Origin: Sediminicoccus sp. KRV36
GTDB taxonomy: Bacteria; Pseudomonadota; Alphaproteobacteria; Acetobacterales; Acetobacteraceae
Direction of reading: 5' to 3'
Assembly: GCF_023243115.1 (NCBI RefSeq)
Contig: NZ_CP085081.1
Span: forward strand, 1,488,001 to 1,552,000
Length of the DNA stretch: 64,000 nt
Shown here: positions 10,636-21,518 of the stretch, one piece after another
How positions within the stretch are numbered: the stretch's first letter is position 1
Layout: each line of letters begins with the position of its first letter
Position numbers and translations under genes: made by a program
The notes under the pieces: generated by a model
The model's database searches: none
What the model was told of the DNA's origin: nothing
The model's input: only the letters and a program-made list of their open reading frames with translations

Positions 10636-12656
10636 TGGCCAAGGTCACGATCGACGGCATCGAGGTCGAAGTCCCCAACGGCGCCTCCGTGCTCCAGGCC
10701 TGCGAAGCCGCCGGCAAGGAAATCCCGCGCTTCTGCTATCACGAGCGCCTCTCGGTGGCTGGCAATTGCCGCATGTGCCTGGTGGAAGTGGAGAAGGCGC
10801 CCAAGCCCGTCGCCTCCTGCGCCTATCCCGTCATGGACGGCATGAAGGTCTTCACCGACACGCCCGTGGTGCGCAATGCACGGCGCGGTGTCATGGAATT
10901 CCTGCTGATCAACCACCCGCTGGATTGCCCGATCTGCGACCAGGGCGGCGAGTGTGATTTGCAGGACCAGGCGGTCTCCTACGGCAAGGATGGCAGCCGC
11001 TATCACGAGCAGAAGCGCTCCGTGAAGGACAAGAATGTCGGGCCGCTGATCAAGACGGTGATGAACCGCTGCATCCACTGCACGCGCTGCATCCGCTTCG
11101 CCGCCGAAGTCGCTGGCGTGCCGGAAATGGGCGCGACGGGCCGTGGCGAGAACATGGAAGTCGGCACCTATGTCGAGAAGGCGCTGTCCAGCGAGCTTTC
11201 CGGGAATCTGATTGATCTCTGCCCCGTCGGCGCGCTCACCAGCCGCCCCTATGCCTTCGTCTCGCGCCCGTGGGAATTGGCCAAGACCGACAGCGTGGAT
11301 GTGCTGGACGCGACGGGAGCCGCCATTCGCATTGACGTGCGCGGCGGTGAAGTCCTGCGCATGCTGCCGCGCGTGAACGAGGACGTGAATGAGGAATGGC
11401 TGGGTGACCGCTCGCGCTTCTCCTTCGACGGCTTGAAGCGCAAGCGGCTGGACCGGCCCTGGGTGCGGCGTGACGGCCAGCTCAAGCCCGCCAGCTGGGC
11501 CGAGGCTTTTGGCGCCATCGTGCAGAATATCCGCGGCCGCAGCATCGGCGCCATCGCCGGCGATACGATGGATGCCGAGAGCCTGTTCGCGCTGAAGGCG
11601 ATGCTGGCCGCGCTGGGCAGCACGAACCTGGATGCGCGCCAGGATGGCGCGAAGCTCGATGCCTCGCGCCCCGATTACTACCTGTTCAATTCCAGCATCG
11701 CCGGGATCGAGGAGGCGGATGCCATCCTCATCATCGGCAGCAATCCGCGGGTGGAAGCGCCCGTGATCAATGCGCGCATCCGCAAGCGCTGGACGTTGGG
11801 CGGGATGCGCGTGGGCGTGATCGGCGAGGCGGTGGACCTCACCTATCCGGCGACGCATCTGGGGCATGGCCCGGCGGATTTCGCGGCGGGCGCGGAATTC
11901 CTGGCGGGTGCCAGCAAGCCCATGGTCATCCTGGGTCGCGGCGCACTGGCTCGGGCGGATGGCGCGGCCGTGCTGGCTGCTGCCTGGGAATTGGCGCGGG
12001 GCGCCGAGGCGCTGCGCGAAGATTGGCACGGCTTCAACATCCTGCATCAGTTCGGCGGCCAGGTGGCGGCGCTCGATCTCGGCTTCGTGCCGGGTGAGGG
12101 CGGTCTGGATATGGAAGCGATGCTGGCCGGCGGCGTGGAAGCGCTTTGGCTGCTGGGCGCCGATGGCTTCGACGTGTCGCGCATCAAGCCCGGCACCTTC
12201 GTGATCTACCAGGGCCATCATGGCGAAGCCGCGGCCGCGCGCGCCGATGTGATCCTGCCCGGTGCGGCCTATACCGAAAAAGACGGCACCTACGCCAATA
12301 CCGAGGGCCGCGTGCAGCGCGGCCGCATGGCCGTGCCGCCGCCCGGCGAGGCGCGCGAGGATTGGCGCATCATCCGCGCCGCCTCGCAATTCCTGGGTGT
12401 GACCCTGCCGTTTGATACGCTGGAAGCGCTGCGGGCCGAGATGGCGGCGGCACATCCGGTGTTTGCACGCCTGGATCTGGCGCCGCTGCCCGGCTGCACG
12501 GATGATGCCGGGCCGGACGCCACGGGTGCAGTGAGCAGCACGGCCTTCACCCTGCCGATCCGGAATTACTGGCAGGTGGACCCCATCACGCGCGCCAGCG
12601 CCACCATGGCGGAATGTGCCGCGACCTATCAGCGCCCGGCACTCGCGGCGGAGTGA
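10635..12656 (+). CDS. nuoG: NADH-quinone oxidoreductase subunit G
   Basis: Largest subunit of the NADH module, carrying several Fe-S clusters. The 673-residue product starts with a [2Fe-2S] domain (Cys in [20 protein letters not shown] and a fourth Cys). Next come the [17 protein letters not shown] segment with the His-Cys cluster, [10 protein letters not shown] for a [4Fe-4S] cluster, and a molybdopterin-oxidoreductase-like C-terminal domain that binds no molybdenum in complex I. The start overlaps the pentapeptide-repeat gene by one base. Confidence 0.97.
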   Translation: MAKVTIDGIEVEVPNGASVLQACEAAGKEIPRFCYHERLSVAGNCRMCLVEVEKAPKPVASCAYPVMDGMKVFTDTPVVRNARRGVMEFLLINHPLDCPICDQGGECDLQDQAVSYGKDGSRYHEQKRSVKDKNVGPLIKTVMNRCIHCTRCIRFAAEVAGVPEMGATGRGENMEVGTYVEKALSSELSGNLIDLCPVGALTSRPYAFVSRPWELAKTDSVDVLDATGAAIRIDVRGGEVLRMLPRVNEDVNEEWLGDRSRFSFDGLKRKRLDRPWVRRDGQLKPASWAEAFGAIVQNIRGRSIGAIAGDTMDAESLFALKAMLAALGSTNLDARQDGAKLDASRPDYYLFNSSIAGIEEADAILIIGSNPRVEAPVINARIRKRWTLGGMRVGVIGEAVDLTYPATHLGHGPADFAAGAEFLAGASKPMVILGRGALARADGAAVLAAAWELARGAEALREDWHGFNILHQFGGQVAALDLGFVPGEGGLDMEAMLAGGVEALWLLGADGFDVSRIKPGTFVIYQGHHGEAAAARADVILPGAAYTEKDGTYANTEGRVQRGRMAVPPPGEAREDWRIIRAASQFLGVTLPFDTLEALRAEMAAAHPVFARLDLAPLPGCTDDAGPDATGAVSSTAFTLPIRNYWQVDPITRASATMAECAATYQRPALAAE

Positions 12657-12660
12657 GAGC

Positions 12661-13671
12661 ATGACGGATTTCCTCGCCTCGCCCATCGGCATCCTGGCGC
12701 TCACCGTGGCGCAGACGCTGGCGCTGCTGGTGCCGGTGCTGATCGCCGTCGCCTACCTCACCTGGGCTGAGCGCAAGGTTCTGGGTGCTATGCAGATGCG
12801 GCGCGGCCCGAATGTGGTCGGCCCTTTTGGCATGGGCCAACCCTTTGCCGACGCCATCAAGATGCTGATGAAGGAGACCATCATTCCTTCCGGCGCCTCG
12901 CGTGGGCTGTTCATCCTGGCACCCATGCTGACCTTCGTGCTGGCCATGCTGGCCTGGGCGGTGATCCCGGTGAATGATGGTTGGGCGATTGCCGATATCA
13001 ATGTCGGCATCCTCTACCTCTTCGCGATCTCCTCGCTCGGCGTCTACGGCATCATCATCGCGGGCTGGGCGTCCAATTCGAAATATGCCTTCCTCGGCGC
13101 GCTGCGCTCCGCCGCCCAGATGGTGAGCTACGAAGTCAGCATGGGCTTCGTCATCGTGACCGTGCTGCTCTGCGTGGGCTCGCTGAACCTGACGGAGATC
13201 GTGCGGGCGCAGGAGAATCTCTGGTTCGCCATCCCGCTTTTTCCGATGTTCGTGATCTTCTTCATCAGCACGCTGGCCGAAACCAACCGCGCCCCCTTCG
13301 ACCTTCCCGAGGGCGAGAGCGAGCTGGTGGCGGGCTTCTTCGTCGAATACAGCTCCATGTCCTTCGCGCTGTTCTTCCTGGGCGAATACGCGAACATGAT
13401 CCTCATGTCCTCGCTGACGACGATCCTGTTCCTGGGGGGATGGTATCCGCCGCTCGACATCGCGCCGCTGAACTGGATTCCGGGGCCTGCCTGGTTCGCG
13501 CTCAAGGTCGCTGCTCTCCTCTTCACCTTCATCTGGGTGCGCGCGACCTTCCCGCGCTACCGCTATGACCAGCTGATGCGGCTGGGCTGGAAGGTGTTCC
13601 TGCCCTTCAGCCTGCTCTGGCTGGTGCTGACCGCGGCCTTCCTCAAGCTGACAGGGTTGCTGCCCGCATGA
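12661..13671 (+). CDS. nuoH: NADH-quinone oxidoreductase subunit H
   Basis: Membrane subunit that joins the peripheral arm to the membrane arm and shapes the quinone channel. The 336-residue product has about eight hydrophobic helices and the signature [19 protein letters not shown], plus the acidic loop [20 protein letters not shown] 12661 lies four bases after the nuoG stop; an upstream in-frame start inside nuoG is not needed. The stop overlaps nuoI. Confidence 0.98.
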   Translation: MTDFLASPIGILALTVAQTLALLVPVLIAVAYLTWAERKVLGAMQMRRGPNVVGPFGMGQPFADAIKMLMKETIIPSGASRGLFILAPMLTFVLAMLAWAVIPVNDGWAIADINVGILYLFAISSLGVYGIIIAGWASNSKYAFLGALRSAAQMVSYEVSMGFVIVTVLLCVGSLNLTEIVRAQENLWFAIPLFPMFVIFFISTLAETNRAPFDLPEGESELVAGFFVEYSSMSFALFFLGEYANMILMSSLTTILFLGGWYPPLDIAPLNWIPGPAWFALKVAALLFTFIWVRATFPRYRYDQLMRLGWKVFLPFSLLWLVLTAAFLKLTGLLPA

Positions 13672-14156
13672 CCTCTCTGGACCGTTTCGCGCGCTCCTTC
13701 CTGCTGGCCGAGATTGTCGGCGGCATGAAGCTGACGCTGGGCTACTTCTTCCGCCCGAAGGTGACGCTGAACTACCCCTATGAAAAGACACCGCTCTCCG
13801 CCCGCTTCAAGGGTGAGCACGCGTTGCGCCGCTATCCGAATGGCGAGGAACGCTGCATCGCCTGCAAGCTGTGCGAGGCGGTGTGCCCGGCCCAGGCCAT
13901 CACCATCGAGGCCGAGCCACGCGAGGATGGCTCGCGCCGCACCACCCGCTACGACATAGACATGACGAAGTGCATCTATTGCGGCCTCTGTGAGGAAGCC
14001 TGCCCGGTGGATGCCATTGTCGAAGGCCCCAACGCCGAATTCGCGACCGAAACGCGCGAGGAGTTGATGTACGACAAGGACCGCCTGCTCGCGAATGGCG
14101 ACAGGTGGGAGAGCCTTCTCGCGAAACGTCTCGAGCTGGATGCACCCTACAGATGA
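13668..14156 (+). CDS. nuoI: NADH-quinone oxidoreductase subunit I
   Basis: Ferredoxin-like subunit that holds clusters N6a and N6b and links NuoG to NuoB. The 162-residue product has two complete [4Fe-4S] motifs, [12 protein letters not shown] and [12 protein letters not shown], spaced as in the family. The start ATG 13668 overlaps the nuoH stop by four bases and the stop overlaps the nuoJ start. Confidence 0.98.
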   Translation: MTSLDRFARSFLLAEIVGGMKLTLGYFFRPKVTLNYPYEKTPLSARFKGEHALRRYPNGEERCIACKLCEAVCPAQAITIEAEPREDGSRRTTRYDIDMTKCIYCGLCEEACPVDAIVEGPNAEFATETREELMYDKDRLLANGDRWESLLAKRLELDAPYR

Positions 14157-14830
14157 TCGCCGGCCTCGCCTTCTACTTCTTCGCCTTCATCCTCATCGCC
14201 GCTGCGGCGATGGTGGTGACGTCACGCAACCCCGTCTATTCGGTGCTGTACCTCATCCTCGCCTTCTTCAACGCGGCGGCGCTGTTCCTGATCGCCGGCG
14301 CCGAGTTCCTCGCGATGATCCTGGTCATCGTCTATGTCGGCGCGGTCGCGGTGCTGTTCCTCTTTGTCGTAATGATGCTCGATGTGGATTTCGTGCAGCT
14401 GCGCGAAGGGTTCCAACGCTACGCGCCGGTGGGCGCCATCATCGGCGGCATTCTCTTCCTGGAATTGCTGCTGGTGCTGGGTGCCTGGCGCTTTGCCTCG
14501 GATGTCGGGGATCTGCGCCTGTCACCAACGCCGGCGGGTGTGTCCAATACCGAGGCGCTGGGGCGGATCATCTACACGGACTACATCTACCTCTTCCAGG
14601 CCTCGGGCCTGATCCTGCTGGTGGCGATGATCGGCGCCATCGTGCTCACCCTGCGCGATAAGCCGACCGCGAAGCGCCAGAACATCGCCGAGCAGGTGGC
14701 GCGTTCCTCCGAGGTGATGATGGCCCAGCCGGCCATCGGTGCGGGCATCCGGCGCGAGGATATCCTCCGCCCGCTGCCGCCGCCGGAGAAGCCGGCGCCC
14801 AGGCAGGTCGAGCATGGAGGGCACCATTGA
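14153..14830 (+). CDS. nuoJ: NADH-quinone oxidoreductase subunit J
   Basis: Membrane-arm subunit with about five helices. The 225-residue product starts [10 protein letters not shown] at ATG 14153, overlapping the nuoI stop; the open frame extends upstream inside nuoI but that part is a shadow. It has the conserved [17 protein letters not shown] helix with its pi-bulge region. The C-terminal 50 residues are hydrophilic and Pro-rich, a common extension. Its last base is the first base of the nuoK start. Confidence 0.96.
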   Translation: MIAGLAFYFFAFILIAAAAMVVTSRNPVYSVLYLILAFFNAAALFLIAGAEFLAMILVIVYVGAVAVLFLFVVMMLDVDFVQLREGFQRYAPVGAIIGGILFLELLLVLGAWRFASDVGDLRLSPTPAGVSNTEALGRIIYTDYIYLFQASGLILLVAMIGAIVLTLRDKPTAKRQNIAEQVARSSEVMMAQPAIGAGIRREDILRPLPPPEKPAPRQVEHGGHH

Positions 14831-15141
14831 TGCTGACCATCGGCCTCGGCCACTACCTCACGGTGGGCGCCATCCTCTTCGTGCTCGGCGTCTTTGGCAT
14901 CTTCATGAACCGCAAGAACGTCATCGTCATCCTGATGAGCGTAGAGCTCATCCTGCTCGCGGTGAACCTCAACTTCGTCGCCTTCTCGGCCCAGCTGGAT
15001 GATCTGACCGGCCAGGTCTTCGCCATGTTCATCCTCACCGTCGCCGCCGCCGAGGCCGCCATCGGCCTTGCCATCGTCGTCATCTATTACCGGAACCGCG
15101 GCAGCATCGAGGTTGATGATGTCTCGGCGCTGAAAGGTTAG
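14830..15141 (+). CDS. nuoK: NADH-quinone oxidoreductase subunit K
   Basis: Small membrane subunit resembling MnhC of Na+/H+ antiporters. The 103-residue product has three helices with the two conserved membrane Glu residues, one in [13 protein letters not shown] and one in [13 protein letters not shown] 14830 overlaps the nuoJ stop; a TTG three bases earlier is a less likely alternative. Confidence 0.97.
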   Translation: MLTIGLGHYLTVGAILFVLGVFGIFMNRKNVIVILMSVELILLAVNLNFVAFSAQLDDLTGQVFAMFILTVAAAEAAIGLAIVVIYYRNRGSIEVDDVSALKG

Positions 15142-15145
15142 CGCT

Positions 15146-17056
15146 ATGTTTGTCGGCGCGATTTTCTTTCCCCTGCTGGGCGCCTGTATCAGCGGTTTCT
15201 TCGGGCGCTGGATCGGCGACCGCGCGGCGATGTGGTCCACCGTGATCTGCATGGCGCTGGCCGCCATCTGCGGCAGCATCGGCTTCTGGCAGGTGGCGCT
15301 GGGCGGGCAGCCCGTCACCCTCACGCTGTTCACCTGGATGGATGTGGGTGAGCTCGAATTCGCCTGGGCGCTGCGCTACGACACGTTGAGCGCGATCATG
15401 GTGGGCATGGTCACGCTGATCTCCACGCTGATCCATCTCTACAGCATCGGCTACATGTCGCATGACGCGACGCCTTCGCGCTTCTTCGCCTATCTCAGCC
15501 TCTTCACCTTCATGATGTTGATGCTGGTGACGGCGGATAATCTCGTGCAGCTCTTCTTCGGCTGGGAAGGGGTGGGCCTCGCGAGCTATCTGCTGATTGG
15601 CTACTGGTATGAGAAGGAATCCGCGAACGCGGCGGCGATGAAGGCCTTCATCGTGAATCGCGTGGGCGATGTCTTCTTCATGCTCGGCATGGCGCTGACC
15701 TTCCTGATCTTCGGCAGCCTGGAGTTCAACACGATCTTCGCGGCCGCCGCCTCCAAGGTGGATGAAACCTTCCTGGGCGTGCCGGCGCTGGAACTGATCG
15801 GCGTGCTGCTCTTCCTCGGCGCCTGCGGCAAATCGGCCCAACTGGGGCTGCACACCTGGCTGCCGGATGCGATGGAGGGGCCAACCCCGGTTTCCGCGCT
15901 GATCCATGCGGCGACGATGGTGACGGCCGGCGTCTTCCTGATCTGCCGCATGTCGCCCGTCATGGAATATGCGCCGGTGGCACTCGCCATCGTGACCGTG
16001 GTGGGCGCTTCGACCGCGATCTTCGCGGCGACCATCGGCTGCGTGCAGAACGACATCAAGCGCATCATCGCCTACAGCACCTGTTCGCAGCTCGGCTACA
16101 TGTTCTTCGCGGCTGGCGTGGGCCTGTATCAGGCGGCGATGTTTCACCTCTTCACCCACGCCTTCTTCAAGGCGCTGCTGTTCCTGGGGGCCGGCTCGGT
16201 CATTCATGCGATGTCGGATGAGCAGGATATCCGCAAGATGGGCGGCATCTGGAAGAAGATTCCGGTCACCTATGTCGTCATGTGGATCGGCTCGCTCGCG
16301 CTGGCCGGCATCCCCTTGTTCGCCGGCTATTACTCCAAGGATGCGATTCTGGAGGGGGCGGTGGCCGCGGGCTCCATCGTTGGCGGCTACGCTTTCATCT
16401 GCGGCATCCTGGCCGCCTTCCTGACCGCCTTCTACTCCTGGCGGCTGCTGATCCTGACGTTCCATGGCAAGCCGCGCGCGGATCATCACACCATGGCGCA
16501 TGTGCATGAGAGTCCGTGGGTGATGCTCATCCCGCTCATCGTCCTGGCGGGCGGCGCGGTGACGACGGGCTTCGTCTTCGCGCCCTATTTCATCGGCGAG
16601 CATGCCGCGGCGTTCTGGAATGGCGCCGTCTTCAACCTGCCGGCCAAGCACATGATGGAGGCGCTGCACCATGCGCCCCATTGGGTGCCGACCATGGCCA
16701 AGACGGTGGCGATCAGTGGCATCCTCCTGGCCATCGCCATCTATGGCTTCATGCCGCAGCTGCCCGGGCGCATCACGGCCATGGCGCCGCGCGCCTATCA
16801 GTTCCTGCTGAACAAGTGGTATTTCGACGAGCTGTATGACCGCATCTTCGTGCAGCCCGCCCGGCGCATCGCCCTGCAATTCTGGCAGGTGGGCGATGTG
16901 CGGATCATCGACGGCATGCCCAACGGCGCGGCCAGCATGGCGGCCAGCACGGCGCGCGGCGTGGTGCGATTGCAGACGGGCCGAGTGGCGAACTACGCCT
17001 TCGCCATGATCATCGGGCTTGTCCTGTTCGTCTCCCTTTACCTGATGGGGCGCTGA
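15146..17056 (+). CDS. nuoL: NADH-quinone oxidoreductase subunit L
   Basis: Distal antiporter-like proton-pumping subunit. The 636-residue product has about 16 transmembrane helices, including the conserved Glu in FFGWEGVGLASY and Lys in GKSAQLGLHTWLPDAMEGPTP, and a long C-terminal amphipathic segment ending in LYLMGR. ATG 15146 lies five bases after the nuoK stop. Confidence 0.98.
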   Translation: MFVGAIFFPLLGACISGFFGRWIGDRAAMWSTVICMALAAICGSIGFWQVALGGQPVTLTLFTWMDVGELEFAWALRYDTLSAIMVGMVTLISTLIHLYSIGYMSHDATPSRFFAYLSLFTFMMLMLVTADNLVQLFFGWEGVGLASYLLIGYWYEKESANAAAMKAFIVNRVGDVFFMLGMALTFLIFGSLEFNTIFAAAASKVDETFLGVPALELIGVLLFLGACGKSAQLGLHTWLPDAMEGPTPVSALIHAATMVTAGVFLICRMSPVMEYAPVALAIVTVVGASTAIFAATIGCVQNDIKRIIAYSTCSQLGYMFFAAGVGLYQAAMFHLFTHAFFKALLFLGAGSVIHAMSDEQDIRKMGGIWKKIPVTYVVMWIGSLALAGIPLFAGYYSKDAILEGAVAAGSIVGGYAFICGILAAFLTAFYSWRLLILTFHGKPRADHHTMAHVHESPWVMLIPLIVLAGGAVTTGFVFAPYFIGEHAAAFWNGAVFNLPAKHMMEALHHAPHWVPTMAKTVAISGILLAIAIYGFMPQLPGRITAMAPRAYQFLLNKWYFDELYDRIFVQPARRIALQFWQVGDVRIIDGMPNGAASMAASTARGVVRLQTGRVANYAFAMIIGLVLFVSLYLMGR

Positions 17057-17059
17057 GCG

Positions 17060-18574
17060 ATGAACGCCGCGGGCTTCCCCCTTCTTTCGCTGGTCACCTT
17101 CCTGCCGCTGCTCGGTGCGCTCATCATCATGATGGTGCGTGGCGATGCGGCGGTGGTCGCCAGCAATGCGCGCTGGACGGCGCTCTGGACCAGCTTGATC
17201 ACCTTCGGGCTTTCGCTGGTCATCTGGGCGCAGTTCGACAAGGCGAATGTGGATTACCAATTCGTCGAGCAGGTCTCCTGGCTGCCGGAGTTCGGCGTCG
17301 CCTACATCATGGGGGTGGATGGCATCTCCATCCTCTTCATCCTGCTCTCGACGCTGCTGACGCCGATCTGCATCCTCGCCTCCTGGGAGAGTGTGCAATC
17401 CCGCGTGCGGGAATACATGGTCGCCTTCCTGATCCTTGAGACGATGATGGTCGGCATGTTCTGCGCGCTGGACTTCATCCTCTTCTACATCTTCTTCGAA
17501 GCCGTGCTGATCCCGATGTTCCTGATCATCGGCATCTGGGGCGGGGCCAGGCGGGTCTACGCCTCCTATAAGTTCTTTCTATATACGCTGCTCGGCTCGG
17601 TGCTGATGTTGCTGGCCATCATCGCGCTCTGGTATCAGGCGGGAACGACGAACATCCCCGAACTGTCCGAGTTCGACATCCCCTTCAACCTGCAGATCTG
17701 GCTCTTCCTGGCCTTCTTCGCGAGCTTCGCGGTGAAGGTGCCGATGTGGCCCGTCCATACCTGGCTGCCCGATGCGCATGTGGAGGCGCCGACGGCGGGC
17801 TCCGTCATCCTGGCCGGCGTGCTGCTCAAGATGGGCGCCTATGGCTTCCTGCGCTTCAGCGTGCCGCTGCTGCCCGAGGCGTCGCAATTCTTCGCGCCCT
17901 TCATCTATGTGCTGAGCATTGTCGCGGTGGTCTATACGAGCCTCGTGGCACTGGCGCAGACGGATATGAAGAAGCTCATCGCCTATTCATCGGTGGCGCA
18001 TATGGGCATCGTCACCCTGGGCATCTTCACCTTCAACCAGCAGGGGATCGAAGGCGCGCTGTTCACCATGCTCAGCCACGGCGTCGTTTCAGGCGCGCTG
18101 TTTCTGTGCGTGGGCGTCCTGTATGACCGCGTGCACACCCGCGAGATCGCGCGCTATGGCGGGGTGGCCAAGATCATGCCCGCCTATGCGCTGATCTTCA
18201 TGCTCTTCACCATGGCCTCGGTCGCGCTTCCCGGGACGGCGGGTTTCCCCGGCGAGTTCCTGGTGATCATCGGCGCCTGGGCGGTGAACCCCTGGGTGGC
18301 CTTTGGTGCAACACTCGGCATGATCCTAGGTGCCGCCTACATGCTCTCGCTCTACCGGCGCGTCGCCTTCGGCAAGATCACGCGGGATGATCTGCGCGCC
18401 CTGCTCGATCTCAGCCCGCGCGAGATCGCGATCTTCGCGCCGCTCATCGCGCTGACCTTGTGGATGGGCATCTATCCGCAATCCTTTCTCTCCTTCTTTT
18501 CGGTGACAGTGTCGCAAATGGTGCAGGAGCATCAGGACGCGATCCGCGCCGCCTCGAATCTGGCAGGCCTCTGA
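17060..18574 (+). CDS. nuoM: NADH-quinone oxidoreductase subunit M
   Basis: Antiporter-like proton-pumping subunit of the membrane arm. The 504-residue product has about 14 helices, the conserved Glu in [10 protein letters not shown] and Lys in [20 protein letters not shown], followed by the EAPTAGS helix break. The start lies three bases after the nuoL stop and the last base forms part of the nuoN start codon. Confidence 0.98.
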   Translation: MNAAGFPLLSLVTFLPLLGALIIMMVRGDAAVVASNARWTALWTSLITFGLSLVIWAQFDKANVDYQFVEQVSWLPEFGVAYIMGVDGISILFILLSTLLTPICILASWESVQSRVREYMVAFLILETMMVGMFCALDFILFYIFFEAVLIPMFLIIGIWGGARRVYASYKFFLYTLLGSVLMLLAIIALWYQAGTTNIPELSEFDIPFNLQIWLFLAFFASFAVKVPMWPVHTWLPDAHVEAPTAGSVILAGVLLKMGAYGFLRFSVPLLPEASQFFAPFIYVLSIVAVVYTSLVALAQTDMKKLIAYSSVAHMGIVTLGIFTFNQQGIEGALFTMLSHGVVSGALFLCVGVLYDRVHTREIARYGGVAKIMPAYALIFMLFTMASVALPGTAGFPGEFLVIIGAWAVNPWVAFGATLGMILGAAYMLSLYRRVAFGKITRDDLRALLDLSPREIAIFAPLIALTLWMGIYPQSFLSFFSVTVSQMVQEHQDAIRAASNLAGL

Positions 18575-19995
18575 TGAACTGGATCCTTGCCCTCCCTGAA
18601 CTGGTGCTGGCCCTGTGCGGCCTGGCGATCCTCGTCTTCGGCGTCATCCCCAAGCGCGACACGACCTTCCCTTGCACCATGCTCACCCTCGGCGCCTTCC
18701 TGCTGACTGGCGTTCTGGTCATCGCCCAGGGCGAGGGCACGGGCTTTGGTGGCCAATACGTGGCCGATGCCTTTTCCTGCTTCATGAAGCTGCTGGCCCT
18801 GGGGGCCGCGGCACTCGGCCTGTTGCTGGCCCTCGACTGGAATGCGCGGGAGGGGCTTTCGCGCTTCGAATTCCCGGTCCTCGTCCTGTTCGCCACCCTG
18901 GGCATGATGGTGATGATCTCGGCGAATGACCTGATGAGCCTCTATCTCGGGCTCGAGCTGCTTTCGCTGCCGCTCTATGTCCTCGCCGCGTTTGACCGTG
19001 ACAATCCGCGTTCGGCCGAAGCCGGCCTCAAATATTTCGTGCTGGGGGCGCTGGCCTCGGGGCTGCTGCTCTATGGTGCCTCGCTGGTCTATGGCTTTGC
19101 CGGCACCACGAATTTCGATCGCCTGGCGGATGCGCTCTCCTCGCCGCAGGATGTCTCGACGGGCGTTGTCGTCGGCATCATCTTCATCATCGCCGCCATG
19201 GCCTTCAAGATCGCGGCGGTGCCCTTCCACATGTGGACGCCCGATGTCTATGAGGGCGCGCCAACGCCCGTGACGGCGTTCTTTGCCTCGGCGCCCAAGG
19301 TGGCCGCCGTGGCATTGCTGGTGCGCCTGCTGGCCGGGCCCTTCAGTGATGTTGTCGGCCAATGGCAGCAGGTCATCGTGCTGGCCTCGCTGGGTTCGAT
19401 GGTGCTGGGCGCCTTCGCCGCCATCGGGCAGAGCAACATCAAGCGGCTGATGGCCTATTCCTCCATCGGCCATGTGGGCTTCACCCTGATGGGCTTGGCC
19501 GTCGGCGGCGAGGGCGGGTTGCGCGGCGTCCTGGTCTATATGGCCATCTACATCGCCATGAATATCGGCGCCTTCGCGGTCCTCATCGCCATGCGGCGCG
19601 ATGGCCGCGCGGTGGAGGGCGTGGATGATCTGGCCGGGCTCGGGCGCAGCGATCCAGCCATGGCGCTTGCCATGGCGATCTTCATGTTCTCGATGGCGGG
19701 CATTCCGCCGATGGCTGGCTTCTTCGCCAAGCTCTATGTGCTGCTGCCCGCCATCGAGCAGGGCTTCTGGCTGCTGGCCGTGGTTGCCGTGCTCTCCTCC
19801 GTCATCTCGGCCTATTATTATCTTCGCATCGTGAAGGTGATGTATTTCGATGCCGCGAAACCCGCCTTCGACATGCGGCCCACAGGGATTTCCGTGGTCC
19901 TGGCCGGCACGGGCGGCTTCACGCTGTTCTTCTTCCTGTTTCCCGCGCCCCTCCTGGCGGCGGCGCGGCAGGCCGTGGCGGCGCTGATCGGGTGA
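18574..19995 (+). CDS. nuoN: NADH-quinone oxidoreductase subunit N
   Basis: Third antiporter-like subunit, next to NuoK in the membrane arm. The 473-residue product has about 14 helices with the conserved Glu in LGLELLSLPLYVL and Lys in AFKIAAVPFHMWTPDVYEGA. ATG 18574 overlaps the nuoM stop; the in-frame stretch upstream is a shadow of nuoM. It closes the nuo set, but transcription appears to continue into birA because birA overlaps its stop. Confidence 0.98.
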   Translation: MNWILALPELVLALCGLAILVFGVIPKRDTTFPCTMLTLGAFLLTGVLVIAQGEGTGFGGQYVADAFSCFMKLLALGAAALGLLLALDWNAREGLSRFEFPVLVLFATLGMMVMISANDLMSLYLGLELLSLPLYVLAAFDRDNPRSAEAGLKYFVLGALASGLLLYGASLVYGFAGTTNFDRLADALSSPQDVSTGVVVGIIFIIAAMAFKIAAVPFHMWTPDVYEGAPTPVTAFFASAPKVAAVALLVRLLAGPFSDVVGQWQQVIVLASLGSMVLGAFAAIGQSNIKRLMAYSSIGHVGFTLMGLAVGGEGGLRGVLVYMAIYIAMNIGAFAVLIAMRRDGRAVEGVDDLAGLGRSDPAMALAMAIFMFSMAGIPPMAGFFAKLYVLLPAIEQGFWLLAVVAVLSSVISAYYYLRIVKVMYFDAAKPAFDMRPTGISVVLAGTGGFTLFFFLFPAPLLAAARQAVAALIG

Positions 19996-20726
19996 CGGGC
20001 GAGTTCCGCCTTCGCGTTCATGAATCCCTGCCCAGCACGCAAAGCCTTGCCACCGAACTGGCCGAACGGGGTGAGCCGGCGGGCCTCGCCATCCTCGCGC
20101 GGCGCCAGACCGAGGGCCGCGGGCGGGCCGGGCGCGCCTGGCAGTCCGTGGCCGGCAACCTCCATCTCTCGCTTCTGTTGCGGCCCGGCGGCGCGGCGCG
20201 TGACATTGCGGGCTATGCCCTCATGGCCGCTGTGGCCCTGCATGAGGCGGCGCTGCACCACGCGCCCGGCCGGCCGCTCGTCCTGAAATGGCCCAATGAC
20301 CTGATGGAGGGCAGCGCCAAGATCGCCGGCATTCTCTCCGAGGCGGCGCTGGATGCGCATGGCGGCATCGCCCATCTGGTCTGCGGGATCGGCGTGAACC
20401 TGGCCCATGCGCCGGCGGTGGAGGGGCGCGCCGTGGCCGCACTCGGGCCCATCGCGCCCGAGATCTTCGCGGCCACCCTGCTCAGCCGGCTCGCGGATTG
20501 GCACAAGCTGCGCCTGACCGAGGGTTTCGCGCCGATCCGCGCCGCCTGGATGGAGCGCGGCCCTGAGCGAGGGTCGCTCATGACCCTGCGGCAGGGCGAC
20601 AATCCCGTCTCGGGCCGCTACGAAGGCCTGGCGGAAGATGGCGGGCTGCTGCTTGCCACCGCTGGTCGCCTGCATGCGTTCCATGCGGGCGAAGTGATGG
20701 AAAGATACGATGCTTCTCGCGATTGA
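19992..20726 (+). CDS. birA: Biotin-[acetyl-CoA-carboxylase] ligase
   Basis: Joins biotin to the biotin carboxyl carrier protein through biotinyl-AMP. The 244-residue product has the adenylate motif [11 protein letters not shown], the LKWPNDLM motif and the catalytic domain, and a short C-terminal SH3-like domain. It lacks the N-terminal winged-helix domain of regulatory BirA, so it is probably only an enzyme. GTG 19992 overlaps the nuoN stop. The nuoN-birA-coaX-rnj order recurs in Alphaproteobacteria. Confidence 0.95.
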   Translation: MTGEFRLRVHESLPSTQSLATELAERGEPAGLAILARRQTEGRGRAGRAWQSVAGNLHLSLLLRPGGAARDIAGYALMAAVALHEAALHHAPGRPLVLKWPNDLMEGSAKIAGILSEAALDAHGGIAHLVCGIGVNLAHAPAVEGRAVAALGPIAPEIFAATLLSRLADWHKLRLTEGFAPIRAAWMERGPERGSLMTLRQGDNPVSGRYEGLAEDGGLLLATAGRLHAFHAGEVMERYDASRD

Positions 20727-21504
20727 CGCCGGCAACACCAATGTCGTCTTCGCCGTCCATGACGGGGCGGAATGGCGCGGGCGTTGGCGAATCGCGACGG
20801 ATTCCAACCGCACCAGCGATGAATATGCCGTCTGGCTGCTGGCCCTGATGCAATTCGCCGGGCTGCGGCCGAGCGATGTGAATCGCTGCGTGATCGGCAC
20901 GGTGGTGCCCGTGGCGCTCTATAATCTGCGCCGGCTGTGCCGCGACTGGTTCGGCAATGAGCCGCTGATCGCCCGCTCCATCCTCGACTGGGGCTTCGAG
21001 ATCAAGGTGGATCAGCCGCAGGAGGTGGGCGCGGACCGCCTGCTGAACGCCCTGGCCGCGCATCACCATTACCGCGGGCCGCTGATCGTCATTGATTTCG
21101 GCACCGCCACCACCTTCGATGTGGTGGATGACGCAGGCTCCTATCTGGGCGGCGTGATCGCGCCCGGCATCAACCTCTCCGTCGAGGCGCTGCACCGCGC
21201 CGCCGCCCGGCTGCCGCGCATCGGCATTGGCCGGCCGCAATCGGCGATTGGCCGCAACACCGTCTCGGCGATGCAATCGGGCATCTTCTGGGGCTATGTC
21301 GGCATGATCGAGGGCATCGTCGCCCGCATCCGCAACGAGGCGGATTTCCCCCGCATGAAGGTGATCGCGACCGGCGGCCTGGCACCGCTGCTGGCCGAAG
21401 GCACCACCCTGATCGAACGCATTGACCCCGATATCACGCTGGAAGGCCTCCGCCTGTTGGCGGAACGCAATGCCAGCCCCATCTCTCAAAAAGACCTGTT
21501 GTGA
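20710..21504 (+). CDS. coaX: Type III pantothenate kinase
   Basis: Phosphorylates pantothenate, the first step of coenzyme A synthesis. The 264-residue product has the ASKHA-fold motifs of Coa[16 protein letters not shown] at the N-terminus, [20 protein letters not shown] and [15 protein letters not shown] 20710 lies inside the end of birA, an overlap of 17 bases. No coaA gene is in the window, so this may be the only pantothenate kinase here, which cannot be settled from 64 kb. Confidence 0.96.
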   Translation: MLLAIDAGNTNVVFAVHDGAEWRGRWRIATDSNRTSDEYAVWLLALMQFAGLRPSDVNRCVIGTVVPVALYNLRRLCRDWFGNEPLIARSILDWGFEIKVDQPQEVGADRLLNALAAHHHYRGPLIVIDFGTATTFDVVDDAGSYLGGVIAPGINLSVEALHRAAARLPRIGIGRPQSAIGRNTVSAMQSGIFWGYVGMIEGIVARIRNEADFPRMKVIATGGLAPLLAEGTTLIERIDPDITLEGLRLLAERNASPISQKDLL

Positions 21505-21518
21505 AATCAAAAGAACCC

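Noticed and set aside
15080..17398. 772-residue minus-strand ORF opposite nuoL
   Set aside because: Mirror of nuoL codon structure; composition rich in His, Arg, Asp and Gln with no domain. The same holds for the 869-residue frame opposite nuoG and the 658-residue frame opposite nuoE-nuoF.
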